A stretch of 42,838 bases of DNA from Candidatus Ventrimonas merdavium. GTDB taxonomy: Bacteria; Bacillota; Clostridia; Lachnospirales; Lachnospiraceae. The position numbers and the translations under genes were made by a program. Below the pieces are notes generated by a model. The model worked only from the letters and a program-made list of their open reading frames with translations, was not told the DNA's origin and did no database searches. The DNA is taken from assembly GCA_018715565.1 (NCBI GenBank), contig DVLJ01000074.1:1-42838 (forward strand), in the 5' to 3' direction. Of this stretch, positions 26,204 to 35,295 are shown piece by piece. The stretch's first letter is position 1, and each line of letters begins with the position of its first letter.

Positions 26204-26291
26204 AAGTGTTATGGTTATGGGCTGCCTAGCGCGAAAGCGCCTGGAAAGCCAGATAGAGATCAATTCCTCCACAGGAACAGGAGAGAACGAT

Positions 26292-27116
26292 ATGAGATAT
26301 GAGACCAGAACCCTTGCCGTCCCGGGCCAGCAGACCGGACCGGCCAAGCTGAACATCTATCTGCTGGACCCGTTGTCCGTTGCTCCGGACCGCCGCCGCC
26401 CCATGGTGATCGTCGTTCCAGGAGGCGGATATGAAATGCGCTCAGACCGGGAGAAGGAGCCGGTGGCCATGAAATTCCTGGCCATGGGCTGCCACGCCTG
26501 CGTGCTGGATTACAGTGTGGCGCCGAACCGCTTCCCCGTGGCGCTGGAGGAGCTGGCGCTGACCATTGCCACGATCCGGGAGAACGCGGACGCATGGCAT
26601 GTGAAGCCGGATGCCATCATCCCCTGCGGATTTTCCGCCGGAGGGCATCTGGCCTGCAGCATCGGCACCTTCTGGAACCGTCCGGAGGCTTACGAGGCCA
26701 TTGGGAAGACGCCGGAGCAGGTGCGCCCGGACGGCCTGATCCTCTGTTATCCGGTGATCACCGCCGGAGAGTACCGCCATGCAGGCTCGTTTTGCAGCCT
26801 GCTGGGAGAAGATGCGGGCGAGGAGGAGCGGAAGAAGGTCTCCTTAGAGCTTCAGGTAAGCGCTGATATGCCGCCGGTCTTTTTATGGCACACGGTGACC
26901 GACGATTCGGTCCCGGTGGAGAACAGCCTTTTGCTGGCGGGAGCCCTTCGCCGGCATGGGATCAATTTTGAGATGCACCTATACCCGTCCGGCTGCCACG
27001 GCCTGTCCCTGGCGACGGAGGAGACCGCGGGATCCAAGGACTGGACGGTGGAACCCTGTTGTCAAAGCTGGATTTCTCTGGTACAATCATGGATTGAAGA
27101 AAAGTACACAGAATAG
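26292..27116 (+). CDS. Alpha/beta hydrolase (acetylesterase-like)
   Basis: 274-residue serine hydrolase without signal peptide, so cytoplasmic. The oxyanion motif is VVPGGGYEMRS. The nucleophile elbow is GFSAGG with S115. The acid is probably an Asp in TVTDDSVPVENS and the base is the His in SGCHGLSL. This layout matches the Aes/acetylxylan-esterase-like group often used to deacetylate sugars. Substrate unknown. AGGAG lies about 10 nt before the ATG. No clear own promoter; probably read from coaBC. The prfC promoter lies within its last codons. Confidence 0.85.
   Translation: MRYETRTLAVPGQQTGPAKLNIYLLDPLSVAPDRRRPMVIVVPGGGYEMRSDREKEPVAMKFLAMGCHACVLDYSVAPNRFPVALEELALTIATIRENADAWHVKPDAIIPCGFSAGGHLACSIGTFWNRPEAYEAIGKTPEQVRPDGLILCYPVITAGEYRHAGSFCSLLGEDAGEEERKKVSLELQVSADMPPVFLWHTVTDDSVPVENSLLLAGALRRHGINFEMHLYPSGCHGLSLATEETAGSKDWTVEPCCQSWISLVQSWIEEKYTE
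27059..27087 (+). promoter_or_regulatory. Promoter of prfC
   Basis: TTGTCA (27059-27064), 17-nt spacer, TACAAT (27082-27087), inside the 3' end of the esterase gene. Confidence 0.65.
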
Positions 27117-27142
27117 ATAGAAAGAAGTTGGAGGACAGACCC

Positions 27143-28735
<1,593 letters not shown>

Positions 28736-28751
28736 GCCATGCAGGTCGGGC

Positions 28752-28861
28752 AGCTGGCGAACTCCCAGAATCGGGAGCCCGCTCACGGATTTGGGAGTTC
28801 GCCGGCTTCTGGGCCTATACGGCGCAGCCGTACAGGGAAAGGACCGTCAGATCCCTTCCCT
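28752..28861 (+). promoter_or_regulatory. Structured leader between prfC and yqeY
   Basis: A 16-bp stem joins 28752-28767 and 28792-28807. Inside it, CTCCC (28762-28766) could instead pair with GGGAG at 28773-28777, giving two exclusive folds. A TACGGC/GCCGTA hairpin (28818-28832) and an AGGGAA/TTCCCT hairpin (28834-28861) follow. No T run. The 180-nt gap has no better coding explanation. Function unknown. Confidence 0.4.
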
Positions 28862-28915
28862 GGCATGGCCGTATGGAAGGAGAGACACCACAGTTCCAAG
28901 AAAGGAGATCATACA

Positions 28916-29362
28916 ATGAGCAAGATCGATGAAGTGAGAGCCGCGATGGTAGAAGCCATGAAGGCGAAGGACAAGCCCCGCAAGGATTCCCTGTCCATGC
29001 TGCTGTCTGCCTTAAAGAACGCGCAGATCGATAAGCGGGAGCCGCTGACCGAGGATGAGGAGAACGCGGTGGTGAAAAAGGAGATCAAGCAGACCCAGGA
29101 GACCTACGATCTGGCTCCGGCAGACCGGGCAGATATCAAGGAAGAGGCCGCCGCCAGGATGGCGGTGTACCGGGAATTTGCTCCTGCGGATATGAACGTG
29201 GAGCAGATCACCCAGGTGATCCAGGGCGTGCTCGCAGAGCTGGGGATCGAGACCCCCACGGCTGCGGACAAGGGCCGGATCATGAAGCTTCTGATGCCGA
29301 AGGTAAAAGGCAAGGCGGACGGCAAGCTGGTCAATGAGACCTTATCCGCCATGATGAAATAA
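28916..29362 (+). CDS. yqeY: GatB/YqeY domain protein
   Basis: 148-residue helical protein starting MSKIDEVRAAMVEAMKAKDK. The motifs DSLSMLLSALKNAQID, a second helical half with PADMNVEQITQVIQGV and the closing GRIMKLLMPKVKGKADGKLVNE are those of YqeY, which resembles the tRNA-binding tail of the amidotransferase subunit GatB. Its cellular role is unsettled. AAGGAG lies 8 nt before the ATG at 28916. The preceding 180 nt contain strong hairpins. Confidence 0.92.
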   Translation: MSKIDEVRAAMVEAMKAKDKPRKDSLSMLLSALKNAQIDKREPLTEDEENAVVKKEIKQTQETYDLAPADRADIKEEAAARMAVYREFAPADMNVEQITQVIQGVLAELGIETPTAADKGRIMKLLMPKVKGKADGKLVNETLSAMMK

Positions 29363-29388
29363 GGACGTTTTATTTTCAATAAAAATAA

Positions 29389-29407
29389 TCTGCGCACGCA
29401 GCGCAGA
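29389..29407 (+). other. Hairpin in the yqeY-pepV gap
   Basis: TCTGCGC (29389-29395) and GCGCAGA (29401-29407) form a perfect 7-bp stem just before the pepV ribosome binding site, with no T run. It could affect mRNA stability or translation. Confidence 0.4.
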
Positions 29408-29423
29408 GCATGGAGGACCTGCT

Positions 29424-30827
29424 ATGTACAGAGAAAAGATTGACGCATTTATCGACGCACACCGCCAGGAGCTGGTAGATGATGTGTGCGAGCTGTGCCG
29501 GTACAACAGCGAGAGGATGCCGGCAGAAGAGGATATGCCTTACGGCCCGGGAGCGGCGGAGTGCCTGGACGCAGCCTTGGATATGGCCGAGGGCTACGGC
29601 TTTGAGACCACAGACTATGACGGCTATGTAGGCTGCATCGACTTAAACGAGGGGCCGCGCCATCTGGATATCCTGGCCCACTTAGACGTGGTCCCGGCCG
29701 GCGAGGGCTGGACGGTGACCGAGCCGTTTTCTCCCATCGAGAAGGACGGCAAGATCTACGGCCGGGGGACTGCCGACGATAAGGGACCGGCGATCGCCGC
29801 CCTGTACGCCATGCGGGCGGTCAAGGAGCTGGGCATCCCCTTAAAGAAGAACGTCCGCCTGATCCTGGGCACGGACGAGGAATGCGGAAGCTCTGATATC
29901 GCATATTATTACAGTAAGGAGCCGGAGGCTCCCATGACCTTCTCCCCGGATATCGAGTATCCGGTGGTGAACATTGAGAAGGGCCGGCTGAACGGTCATT
30001 TTGCCGCAGAGTTTGCGGCTTCCGGCGCGCTGCCCCGTCTGGTGGAGATCCAGGCAGGGACCAAGTTGAACGTGGTGCCCGGCAAGGCGAAGGCTGTGAC
30101 CGAGGGCCTGGATGCGGCGGTCCTGGCGGACACGGCCAAAGCCATGGAAGAAAGGACCGGAGCCCAGTTCTTATTAGAGGAAGCGGACGGGAAGACGGTG
30201 ATCACCGCAGTGGGAAAAGGCGCTCACGCGTCCACCCCGGAAGGCGGCGTCAACGCCCTGACCGCGCTGGTAAGCCTGCTGTGCGCCCTGCCGTTTGCAC
30301 CCTGCGGCCAGATCGAGGCGCTGAAAAAGACGGACGCCCTCCTTCCTCATGGCGATACCAGGGGCAAGGCGCTGGGGATCCAGATGGAAGATGAGCTGTC
30401 CGGAGCCCTGACCCTGGCGTTCACCATGCTGACCGTTACGGCAGACTCGCTGGACGGCCAGTTTGACACCCGGGTGCCGATCTGCGGCAATGAGGAGAAC
30501 GTGCTCCACGCGGCGAAGAAGCGGATGGCGGAGGAGGGCCTGACCCTGCTGAGCGATACCATGAACCCGCCCCATCACGTCAGCGGCGACTCGGATTTTG
30601 TGCGGACGCTGTTAAAGGCTTACGAGGACTACACCGGCTTAAAGGGCGAGTGCCAGTCCACCGGCGGCGGCACCTATGTGCACCATTTGAAAAATGGCGT
30701 AGCCTTCGGCGCGGCGATGCCTGGCCGGGAGAACAATATGCACGGCGCCAATGAGTTCGCCGTGGTGGACGATCTGGTGATCAGCGCGAAGATCTTCGCC
30801 CAGGTGATCGTGGATCTGTGCAGCTAG
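29424..30827 (+). CDS. pepV: M20 family dipeptidase (PepV type)
   Basis: 467-residue cytoplasmic zinc dipeptidase cutting dipeptides with broad specificity. Metal and catalytic positions: AHLDVVPAGEGW (His, Asp), YGRGTADDKGP (bridging Asp), LGTDEECGSSD (catalytic Glu pair) and late His in NNMHGANEF. The lid domain sits between about 190 and 320. GGAGG precedes the ATG at 29424. It could digest peptides brought in by the importer 6 kb downstream, which is inference. Confidence 0.93.
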   Translation: MYREKIDAFIDAHRQELVDDVCELCRYNSERMPAEEDMPYGPGAAECLDAALDMAEGYGFETTDYDGYVGCIDLNEGPRHLDILAHLDVVPAGEGWTVTEPFSPIEKDGKIYGRGTADDKGPAIAALYAMRAVKELGIPLKKNVRLILGTDEECGSSDIAYYYSKEPEAPMTFSPDIEYPVVNIEKGRLNGHFAAEFAASGALPRLVEIQAGTKLNVVPGKAKAVTEGLDAAVLADTAKAMEERTGAQFLLEEADGKTVITAVGKGAHASTPEGGVNALTALVSLLCALPFAPCGQIEALKKTDALLPHGDTRGKALGIQMEDELSGALTLAFTMLTVTADSLDGQFDTRVPICGNEENVLHAAKKRMAEEGLTLLSDTMNPPHHVSGDSDFVRTLLKAYEDYTGLKGECQSTGGGTYVHHLKNGVAFGAAMPGRENNMHGANEFAVVDDLVISAKIFAQVIVDLCS

Positions 30828-30867
30828 GTACGGACGGGAAATGCCATAGCAGAAAGGGGAATGGGAT

Positions 30868-31797
30868 ATGAGCAGGATCTATACATCAGCAGAACAGCTG
30901 ATCGGAGGAACGCCGCTTCTGCGGCTGACGCATCTGGAACAGGCGCTGGGCCTGGAGGCGGCGCTGTACGGCAAGCTGGAATGCTTTAATCCTGCCGGTT
31001 CTGCCAAGGACCGGGTGGCGCTGGCCATGCTGGACGACGCCAGGGATCGGGGGCTCCTTCATCCTGGCTCTGTCATCATCGAGCCGACCTCCGGCAATAC
31101 GGGGATCGGTCTGGCCAGCGTAGCCGCCGTGCGGGGCTACCGGGCGATCATCGTGATGCCGGATTCCATGTCTATGGAGCGGCGTCTGCTGATGAAGGCA
31201 TACGGGGCGGAGCTGGTACTGACGGAGGGAGCGAAAGGCATGGCAGGAGCCATTGCCCGGGCGGAGGAGCTGAAGGCGGAGATCCCAGGAGCCATCATCG
31301 CCGGGCAGTTTGTCAACCCGGCGAATCCCAAAGCCCATTACACCTCTACCGGCCCGGAGATCTGGGAGGACACCGACGGTCAGGTGGATATCCTGGTGGC
31401 CGGCGTAGGCACCGGCGGCACCATCACCGGAGTGGGCCGGTATCTGAAGGAGCAGAAACCGGGGGTCCGGGTGGTGGCCGTAGAGCCGGCCGGTTCCGCC
31501 GTGCTGTCCGGACGGCCTGCAGGGCCCCATGGACTCCAGGGGATCGGCGGCGGATTTGTCCCGGAGATCCTGGATACGGGGATCTATGACGAGATCCTTA
31601 CCGTGACCGATGAGGCGGCGTATGAGACCGGCCGTCTGATGGGCACGAAGGAGGGCGTCCTGGTGGGCATTTCCTCCGGAGCCGCGCTCTGGGCCGCGAT
31701 CCAGGTGGCGAAGCGCCCGGAGTCGGCGGGAAAGCACATCGTCGCGGTCCTTCCAGACAGCGGGGAACGGTATCTGTCCACGCCGCTGTACCAGTAG
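30868..31797 (+). CDS. cysK: Cysteine synthase (O-acetylserine sulfhydrylase)
   Basis: 309-residue PLP enzyme making cysteine from O-acetylserine and sulfide. The PLP lysine is K47 in [20 protein letters not shown] is the substrate loop, [15 protein letters not shown] binds the PLP phosphate, and [11 protein letters not shown] is near the end. The C-terminus is somewhat short, and it lacks the usual closing Asp/Glu-rich stretch of some CysK. AAAGGGG precedes the ATG. Confidence 0.93.
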   Translation: MSRIYTSAEQLIGGTPLLRLTHLEQALGLEAALYGKLECFNPAGSAKDRVALAMLDDARDRGLLHPGSVIIEPTSGNTGIGLASVAAVRGYRAIIVMPDSMSMERRLLMKAYGAELVLTEGAKGMAGAIARAEELKAEIPGAIIAGQFVNPANPKAHYTSTGPEIWEDTDGQVDILVAGVGTGGTITGVGRYLKEQKPGVRVVAVEPAGSAVLSGRPAGPHGLQGIGGGFVPEILDTGIYDEILTVTDEAAYETGRLMGTKEGVLVGISSGAALWAAIQVAKRPESAGKHIVAVLPDSGERYLSTPLYQ

Positions 31798-31858
31798 GGC
31801 GGGGAAGGTGCCCTGAGAGAGGAAAACGGCAAAAAATATATTTTCCTGCGAAAAGTGC

Positions 31859-31887
31859 TTGACAAATGGATCCAGATGAATTATGAT
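31859..31887 (+). promoter_or_regulatory. Promoter of tRNA-Arg
   Basis: TTGACA (31859-31864), 17-nt spacer, TATGAT (31882-31887). The consensus -35 suits a tRNA gene. A second TATACT overlaps at 31887. Confidence 0.75.
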
Positions 31888-31928
31888 ATACTACGTTGCG
31901 GCGGTAACCGCTGCTGAACACAGAATAT

Positions 31929-32002
31929 GTGTGCGTAGCTCAGCTGGATAGAGCACTTGGCTACGGACCAAGGTGTCGGGAGTTCGAATCTTCTCGCGCA
32001 CG
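31929..32002 (+). tRNA. tRNA-Arg (anticodon ACG)
   Basis: 74 nt. Acceptor GTGTGCG pairs with CGCGCAC (one G-U), discriminator G. D stem GCTC/GAGC, anticodon stem CTTGG/CCAAG with loop CTACGGA (anticodon ACG, A34 probably becoming inosine), T stem GGGAG/CTTCT with loop TTCGAAT. CCA is not encoded. It reads CGU, CGC and CGA codons. Confidence 0.95.
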
Positions 32003-32007
32003 TAGGA

Positions 32008-32041
32008 AAAGAGTCCTTGAGAGATCAGGGACTCTTTTTTT
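32008..32041 (+). terminator. Terminator of tRNA-Arg
   Basis: AAAGAGTCC (32008-32016) and GGACTCTTT (32029-32037), T run through 32041. Confidence 0.85.
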
Positions 32042-32129
32042 GTCTGATAGGAAACTGCGTTTCCTACTAAACAAAAATGCTCCGCAAGGAGGTGCACTCC
32101 ACGAGGATGCGCTCATACGGTTGTCTGAC

Positions 32130-32165
32130 AAAAAGGATCCCGCTCTGCGGACAGAAGCGGGATCC
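32130..32165 (-). terminator. Terminator of thrH
   Basis: Inverted repeat GGATCCCGCT (32135-32144)/AGCGGGATCC (32156-32165); on the minus strand it is followed by five T (complement of 32130-32134). It lies 42 nt after the thrH stop. A separate hairpin TAGGAAAC/GTTTCCTA (32048-32066) lies further on. Confidence 0.8.
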
Positions 32166-32206
32166 CTCTTGCAGCAGGCTGTCTGGGACCGGAGCTGGGG
32201 GCGGCT

Positions 32207-32812
32207 TTATTCCGCCATCGCCCCGCGGATCCCGGCCATCAGCTCTTCAAAGGTCTCATACGCAGGCAGGTCCGGATTGTCCGCCTTGATCTTGTCAGTG
32301 CTGCGGAACAGAAAGCCCGCCTTGCTGGCACGGATCATGTCCAGATCGTTGTAGCTGTCGCCGGCGGCGATGGTCTCAAAGCCGATGGACTGCAGGGCCT
32401 TAACGGTGGTCAGCTTGGACTTCTCGATCCGCATCTTGTGGCCGGTGATCTCCCCGTTCTCTCCTACCTCCAGGGAGTTGCAGAAGATGGTGGGCATCCC
32501 CAGCTTTTTCATCAGCGGAGCCGCGAACTGGGTAAAGGTGTCGCTGATGATGATCACCTGGCAGAGTCCGCGCAGCTCGTCTAAGAACTCTTTTGCTCCG
32601 GGCAGCGGGTCGATCTTGGCAATCACGTCCTGGATCTCCTTTAAGCCCAGGCCGTGTTCCTTCAGGATGCCGATGCGCCAGCGCATCAGCTTGTCATAAT
32701 CCGGTTCGTCCCGGGTGGTGCGCTTTAATTCGGGAATGCCGCTGGCCTCAGAAAATGCGATCCAGATCTCCGGTACTAATACTCCCTCTAAATCCAGACA
32801 GGTAATGTACAT
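32207..32812 (-). CDS. thrH: ThrH-type phosphatase / homoserine phosphotransferase
   Basis: 201-residue HAD hydrolase. It begins MYITCLDLEGVLVPEIWIAF, with D7-L-E-G-V as motif I, then IIISDTF (motif II) and AAGDSYNDLDM (motif IV). The E-G-V variant and VLVPEIWIAF are hallmarks of ThrH, first known from Pseudomonas, which hydrolyses phosphoserine and can transfer its phosphate to homoserine. Serine or threonine metabolism is therefore likely, next to cysK whose substrate derives from serine. GGGGG precedes the ATG. Confidence 0.9.
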   Translation of the reverse strand: MYITCLDLEGVLVPEIWIAFSEASGIPELKRTTRDEPDYDKLMRWRIGILKEHGLGLKEIQDVIAKIDPLPGAKEFLDELRGLCQVIIISDTFTQFAAPLMKKLGMPTIFCNSLEVGENGEITGHKMRIEKSKLTTVKALQSIGFETIAAGDSYNDLDMIRASKAGFLFRSTDKIKADNPDLPAYETFEELMAGIRGAMAE

Positions 32813-32875
32813 GACTGTGTCCCCCTTTTCTCGAACGTTCCCCGCACGGCCGTTTTGCCCGCACAGGCTATAAAA

Positions 32876-32904
32876 ATCATATCATCTGCCGCCGGTTTCT
32901 TCAA
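32876..32904 (-). promoter_or_regulatory. Promoter of thrH
   Basis: Minus strand TTGAAG (32899-32904), 17-nt spacer, TATGAT (32876-32881). Confidence 0.65.
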
Positions 32905-32930
32905 GGGCTTTCGCGATTTCCAAAATACGT

Positions 32931-32960
32931 TTGACACGTTCCCGGCTCCCGCGCTAGAAT
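32931..32960 (+). promoter_or_regulatory. Promoter of the ABC-F gene
   Basis: TTGACA (32931-32936), 18-nt spacer, TAGAAT (32955-32960). The leader to the ATG at 33120 is about 150 nt and holds the tandem repeats. The 32813-33119 gap contains only this, the thrH promoter and the repeats. Confidence 0.7.
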
Positions 32961-33024
32961 AAAGGGACGGAAAATGGGATCACCGCAAAGCAGGAGCCAA
33001 GATCGGGAAATACTGAAAATGGCG

Positions 33025-33108
33025 GCGAAAGCGGAGAATATCAGCGAAAGCGGAGAATATCAGCGAAGGCGGAGAATGCCGACGAAGGCGGAGAAAGCCA
33101 GCGAAAGC
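33025..33108 (+). repeat. 19-nt tandem repeats in the ABC-F leader
   Basis: Four full units at 33025, 33044, 33063 and 33082 plus 8 nt of a fifth. Unit 1 is GCGAAAGCGGAGAATATCA, unit 2 is identical, and units 3 and 4 differ at a few places. The array ends exactly at the ribosome binding site (AAAGGAGG, 33109-33116). Confidence 0.9.
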
Positions 33109-33119
33109 AAAGGAGGACC

Positions 33120-35087
33120 ATGCTTTATCAGATCGCCGACGGCAGCGTGTCCCCCGGCGGGACGGCGGTGCTGTCACATTTTGATTTTATGATAAAAGGA
33201 ACGGAGAAGATCGCCGTGGTGGGCAGGAACGGAGCGGGGAAGAGTACGCTTCTGCGGCTCATTGCCGGGGAGCTGTCCCTGGACCGGGACGACAAGCGGA
33301 ACGGCCCCGGGATCACCACGGCCCGGCGGCTGACAGTGGGGATGCTGGGCCAGCAGGCGTTTGGAGACGGGGACCGGACGGTGGAGGAGGAGCTGCTGTC
33401 CGGCTGTCCCTGCAGGGATCTCTTTGACCGGGAACGGTTCGCCTATGAGATGGAGTACGACCGGATGTTCACCGGATTGGGATTTTCCCGGGCAGATAAG
33501 AAAAAGAAGCTCCGGGAATTTTCCGGCGGGGAGCAGACGAAGATCGGTCTGATCCGCCTGCTGCTGGACCGGCCGGATATCCTGCTTCTGGACGAGCCGA
33601 CCAACCATCTGGACCTGGCGTCCGTGCAGTGGCTGGAGGAAGAGCTGCGCACGTATGAGCGGGCGGTGGTGATGGTGTCCCACGACCGGTTCTTCCTGGA
33701 CCGGGTGGCGGAGGTGGTATATGAGATCGACCGGGGCCGGCTGACCCGCTATGCAGGCAATTACACGGCGTACCGGGCGGAGAAGGCCAAGCGGCTGGAA
33801 CTCCAGCAGAAGGCTTACGAACGTCAGCAGGAGGAGATCCGACGCCTGGAAGACGTGATCCAGCGGTTTAAGCACAAGCCGACCAAGGCGTCCTTTGCCC
33901 GGGCGAAGCGCAGGCAGCTGGAGCGGATGCCCCTGGCGGAAAAGCCGGAGGAGGAAGCGGCCCGCTTCTTCCCGGGAGAGATCAGTCCCCTCCATCCAGG
34001 GAGCAAGTGGACGCTTGAGGCAGAGCATCTAAAGATCGGCTATGACCGTCCTCTTCTGGAGGTATCCCTCCGGGTGCGCCGGGGCCAGAAGATCGGGATC
34101 TTAGGCTCCAACGGAGCGGGGAAAAGCACCTTCCTTAAGACTGTGGCCGGGTTCCTGGAGCCCCTGGACGGGACATATACCCTGGGCAATCATGTGACCC
34201 TCGGCTATTTTGATCAGCACTCGGCCAAGATCCAGTCCGGGAAATCGGTGCTGGAGCATTTCCATGAGCTTTATCCGTCCCTGACGGAAAAGGAGGTGCG
34301 GAGCGTTTTGGGGGCGTACCGGTTTGGAGGAAGGAACGCGGCGAAAACGGTGTCCTCCCTCTCGGGAGGGGAGAAGGCCCGTCTGGTATTGGCAGAGCTT
34401 CTGCAGAGCCGGCCCAGCCTTCTGATCCTGGACGAGCCGACCAACCACATGGATATCCTGGCGAAGGAAACGCTGGAGGCGGCGTTCCAGGCTTACACCG
34501 GCACCATCCTGTTCGTGTCCCATGACCGGTATTTCATCCGTCAGGTTGCGGACGCGATCCTGATCTTCGAGGAAGACGGGGTCATGTATTATCCGTTTGG
34601 CTACGAGCACTATCTGGAACGGATCCGAAGAGGGGCAGACGGAGGCGGGGCAGCCGCCCGGGTGAAGGCGGAGGACGCGGCGCTGCTGGCGGGGATGCGG
34701 GCGGTGCCGAAGGCAGAGCGGCACCGCCTGCGGGAGATCCCGGAGGAGGAAGCATATCTGGAATGGAAGCTGCGCCTGGCGTCCGAGCGGATGGAGCCGG
34801 CAGGGAGCCGTCTGGAACGGCTGGAGGAAGCCTGCCGGGAGCTGGAGACCGCGATCGCTCAGTCCCCGGAGACCTGGGCGGCGGTATTCCCGGAGCTGTG
34901 GGAGCAGGACGGGACGTCAGGATCCGACAAAACGGCGGCCTTGGAAAAGAAGCCGGAGCAGGGCGGTGCGCCGGCCCGTCTGGAGGCGCTTATGCAGGAG
35001 CGGGAGGCGCTTTCCCGGGAGCGGGACGCCGCCTGGGAACAGTGGCATGAAGCATGTCTGGCCTGGCTGGAAGCCTGGGAGGAATAG
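33120..35087 (+). CDS. ABC-F family ATPase
   Basis: 655 residues with two ABC domains and no membrane spans. Domain 1: GRNGAGKST (35-43), FSGGEQTKIGL, LDEPTNHLD with D158-E159. Domain 2: GSNGAGKST (329-337), LSGGEKARLVL, LDEPTNHMD. The linker between them is the charged helical arm (about 220-280) that reaches the ribosome in this family. The last ~140 residues are a Glu/Arg-rich coiled-coil extension, longer than in most members. ABC-F proteins act on ribosomes, either relieving stalling or protecting from antibiotics; which applies cannot be told here. AAAGGAGG precedes the ATG. Confidence 0.9.
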   Translation: MLYQIADGSVSPGGTAVLSHFDFMIKGTEKIAVVGRNGAGKSTLLRLIAGELSLDRDDKRNGPGITTARRLTVGMLGQQAFGDGDRTVEEELLSGCPCRDLFDRERFAYEMEYDRMFTGLGFSRADKKKKLREFSGGEQTKIGLIRLLLDRPDILLLDEPTNHLDLASVQWLEEELRTYERAVVMVSHDRFFLDRVAEVVYEIDRGRLTRYAGNYTAYRAEKAKRLELQQKAYERQQEEIRRLEDVIQRFKHKPTKASFARAKRRQLERMPLAEKPEEEAARFFPGEISPLHPGSKWTLEAEHLKIGYDRPLLEVSLRVRRGQKIGILGSNGAGKSTFLKTVAGFLEPLDGTYTLGNHVTLGYFDQHSAKIQSGKSVLEHFHELYPSLTEKEVRSVLGAYRFGGRNAAKTVSSLSGGEKARLVLAELLQSRPSLLILDEPTNHMDILAKETLEAAFQAYTGTILFVSHDRYFIRQVADAILIFEEDGVMYYPFGYEHYLERIRRGADGGGAAARVKAEDAALLAGMRAVPKAERHRLREIPEEEAYLEWKLRLASERMEPAGSRLERLEEACRELETAIAQSPETWAAVFPELWEQDGTSGSDKTAALEKKPEQGGAPARLEALMQEREALSRERDAAWEQWHEACLAWLEAWEE

Positions 35088-35106
35088 GGCGAAAAGAGAA
35101 AAACAG

Positions 35107-35135
35107 TTGAAATGATCGTCTGATTATGATATGAT
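35107..35135 (+). promoter_or_regulatory. Promoter of the peptide importer operon (or of a short leader RNA)
   Basis: TTGAAA (35107-35112), 17-nt spacer, TATGAT (35130-35135), 19 nt after the ABC-F stop. Start expected near 35142, upstream of a terminator at 35180-35214. A weaker promoter-like TTGATT (35213)/TATATT (35239) with a 20-nt spacer lies after it. Confidence 0.65.
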
Positions 35136-35179
35136 TGGAACCATTAAAGCAAAGTTCTGGAAATTGGTTTCCGCATGCG

Positions 35180-35214
35180 AAGGTGCAGCCCGCGGTGGGA
35201 TTGCACCTTTTTTT
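35180..35214 (+). terminator. Terminator or attenuator before the importer operon
   Basis: AAGGTGCA (35180-35187) pairs with TGCACCTT (35202-35209), with an inner CCC/GGG pairing, followed by a T run to 35214. It would end ABC-F transcripts and also transcripts begun at 35142. Confidence 0.8.
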
Positions 35215-35295
35215 GATTTTTAGGGAATGCATCGTTCTTATATTTCAGTGCTTGATGGGAACGCAAGGTTTCGGAGCGGAAAAGGAGGAGCAATT

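Noticed and set aside
26220-26250. GAAA tetraloop hairpin between coaBC and the esterase gene
   Set aside because: Short stem with mismatches and no T run; not enough for a terminator call.
33025-33108. CRISPR array
   Set aside because: Units are directly adjacent with no spacers, too short, and there are no cas genes. The same applies to the 15-nt repeats at 6086.
32974-33192. 72-codon frame as a leader peptide of the ABC-F gene
   Set aside because: The expected transcript start is near 32967, leaving no room for a ribosome binding site, and the 19-nt repeats shift frame between units.
35142-35214. T-box riboswitch before the importer
   Set aside because: The conserved T-box antiterminator sequence and a specifier stem are not seen.
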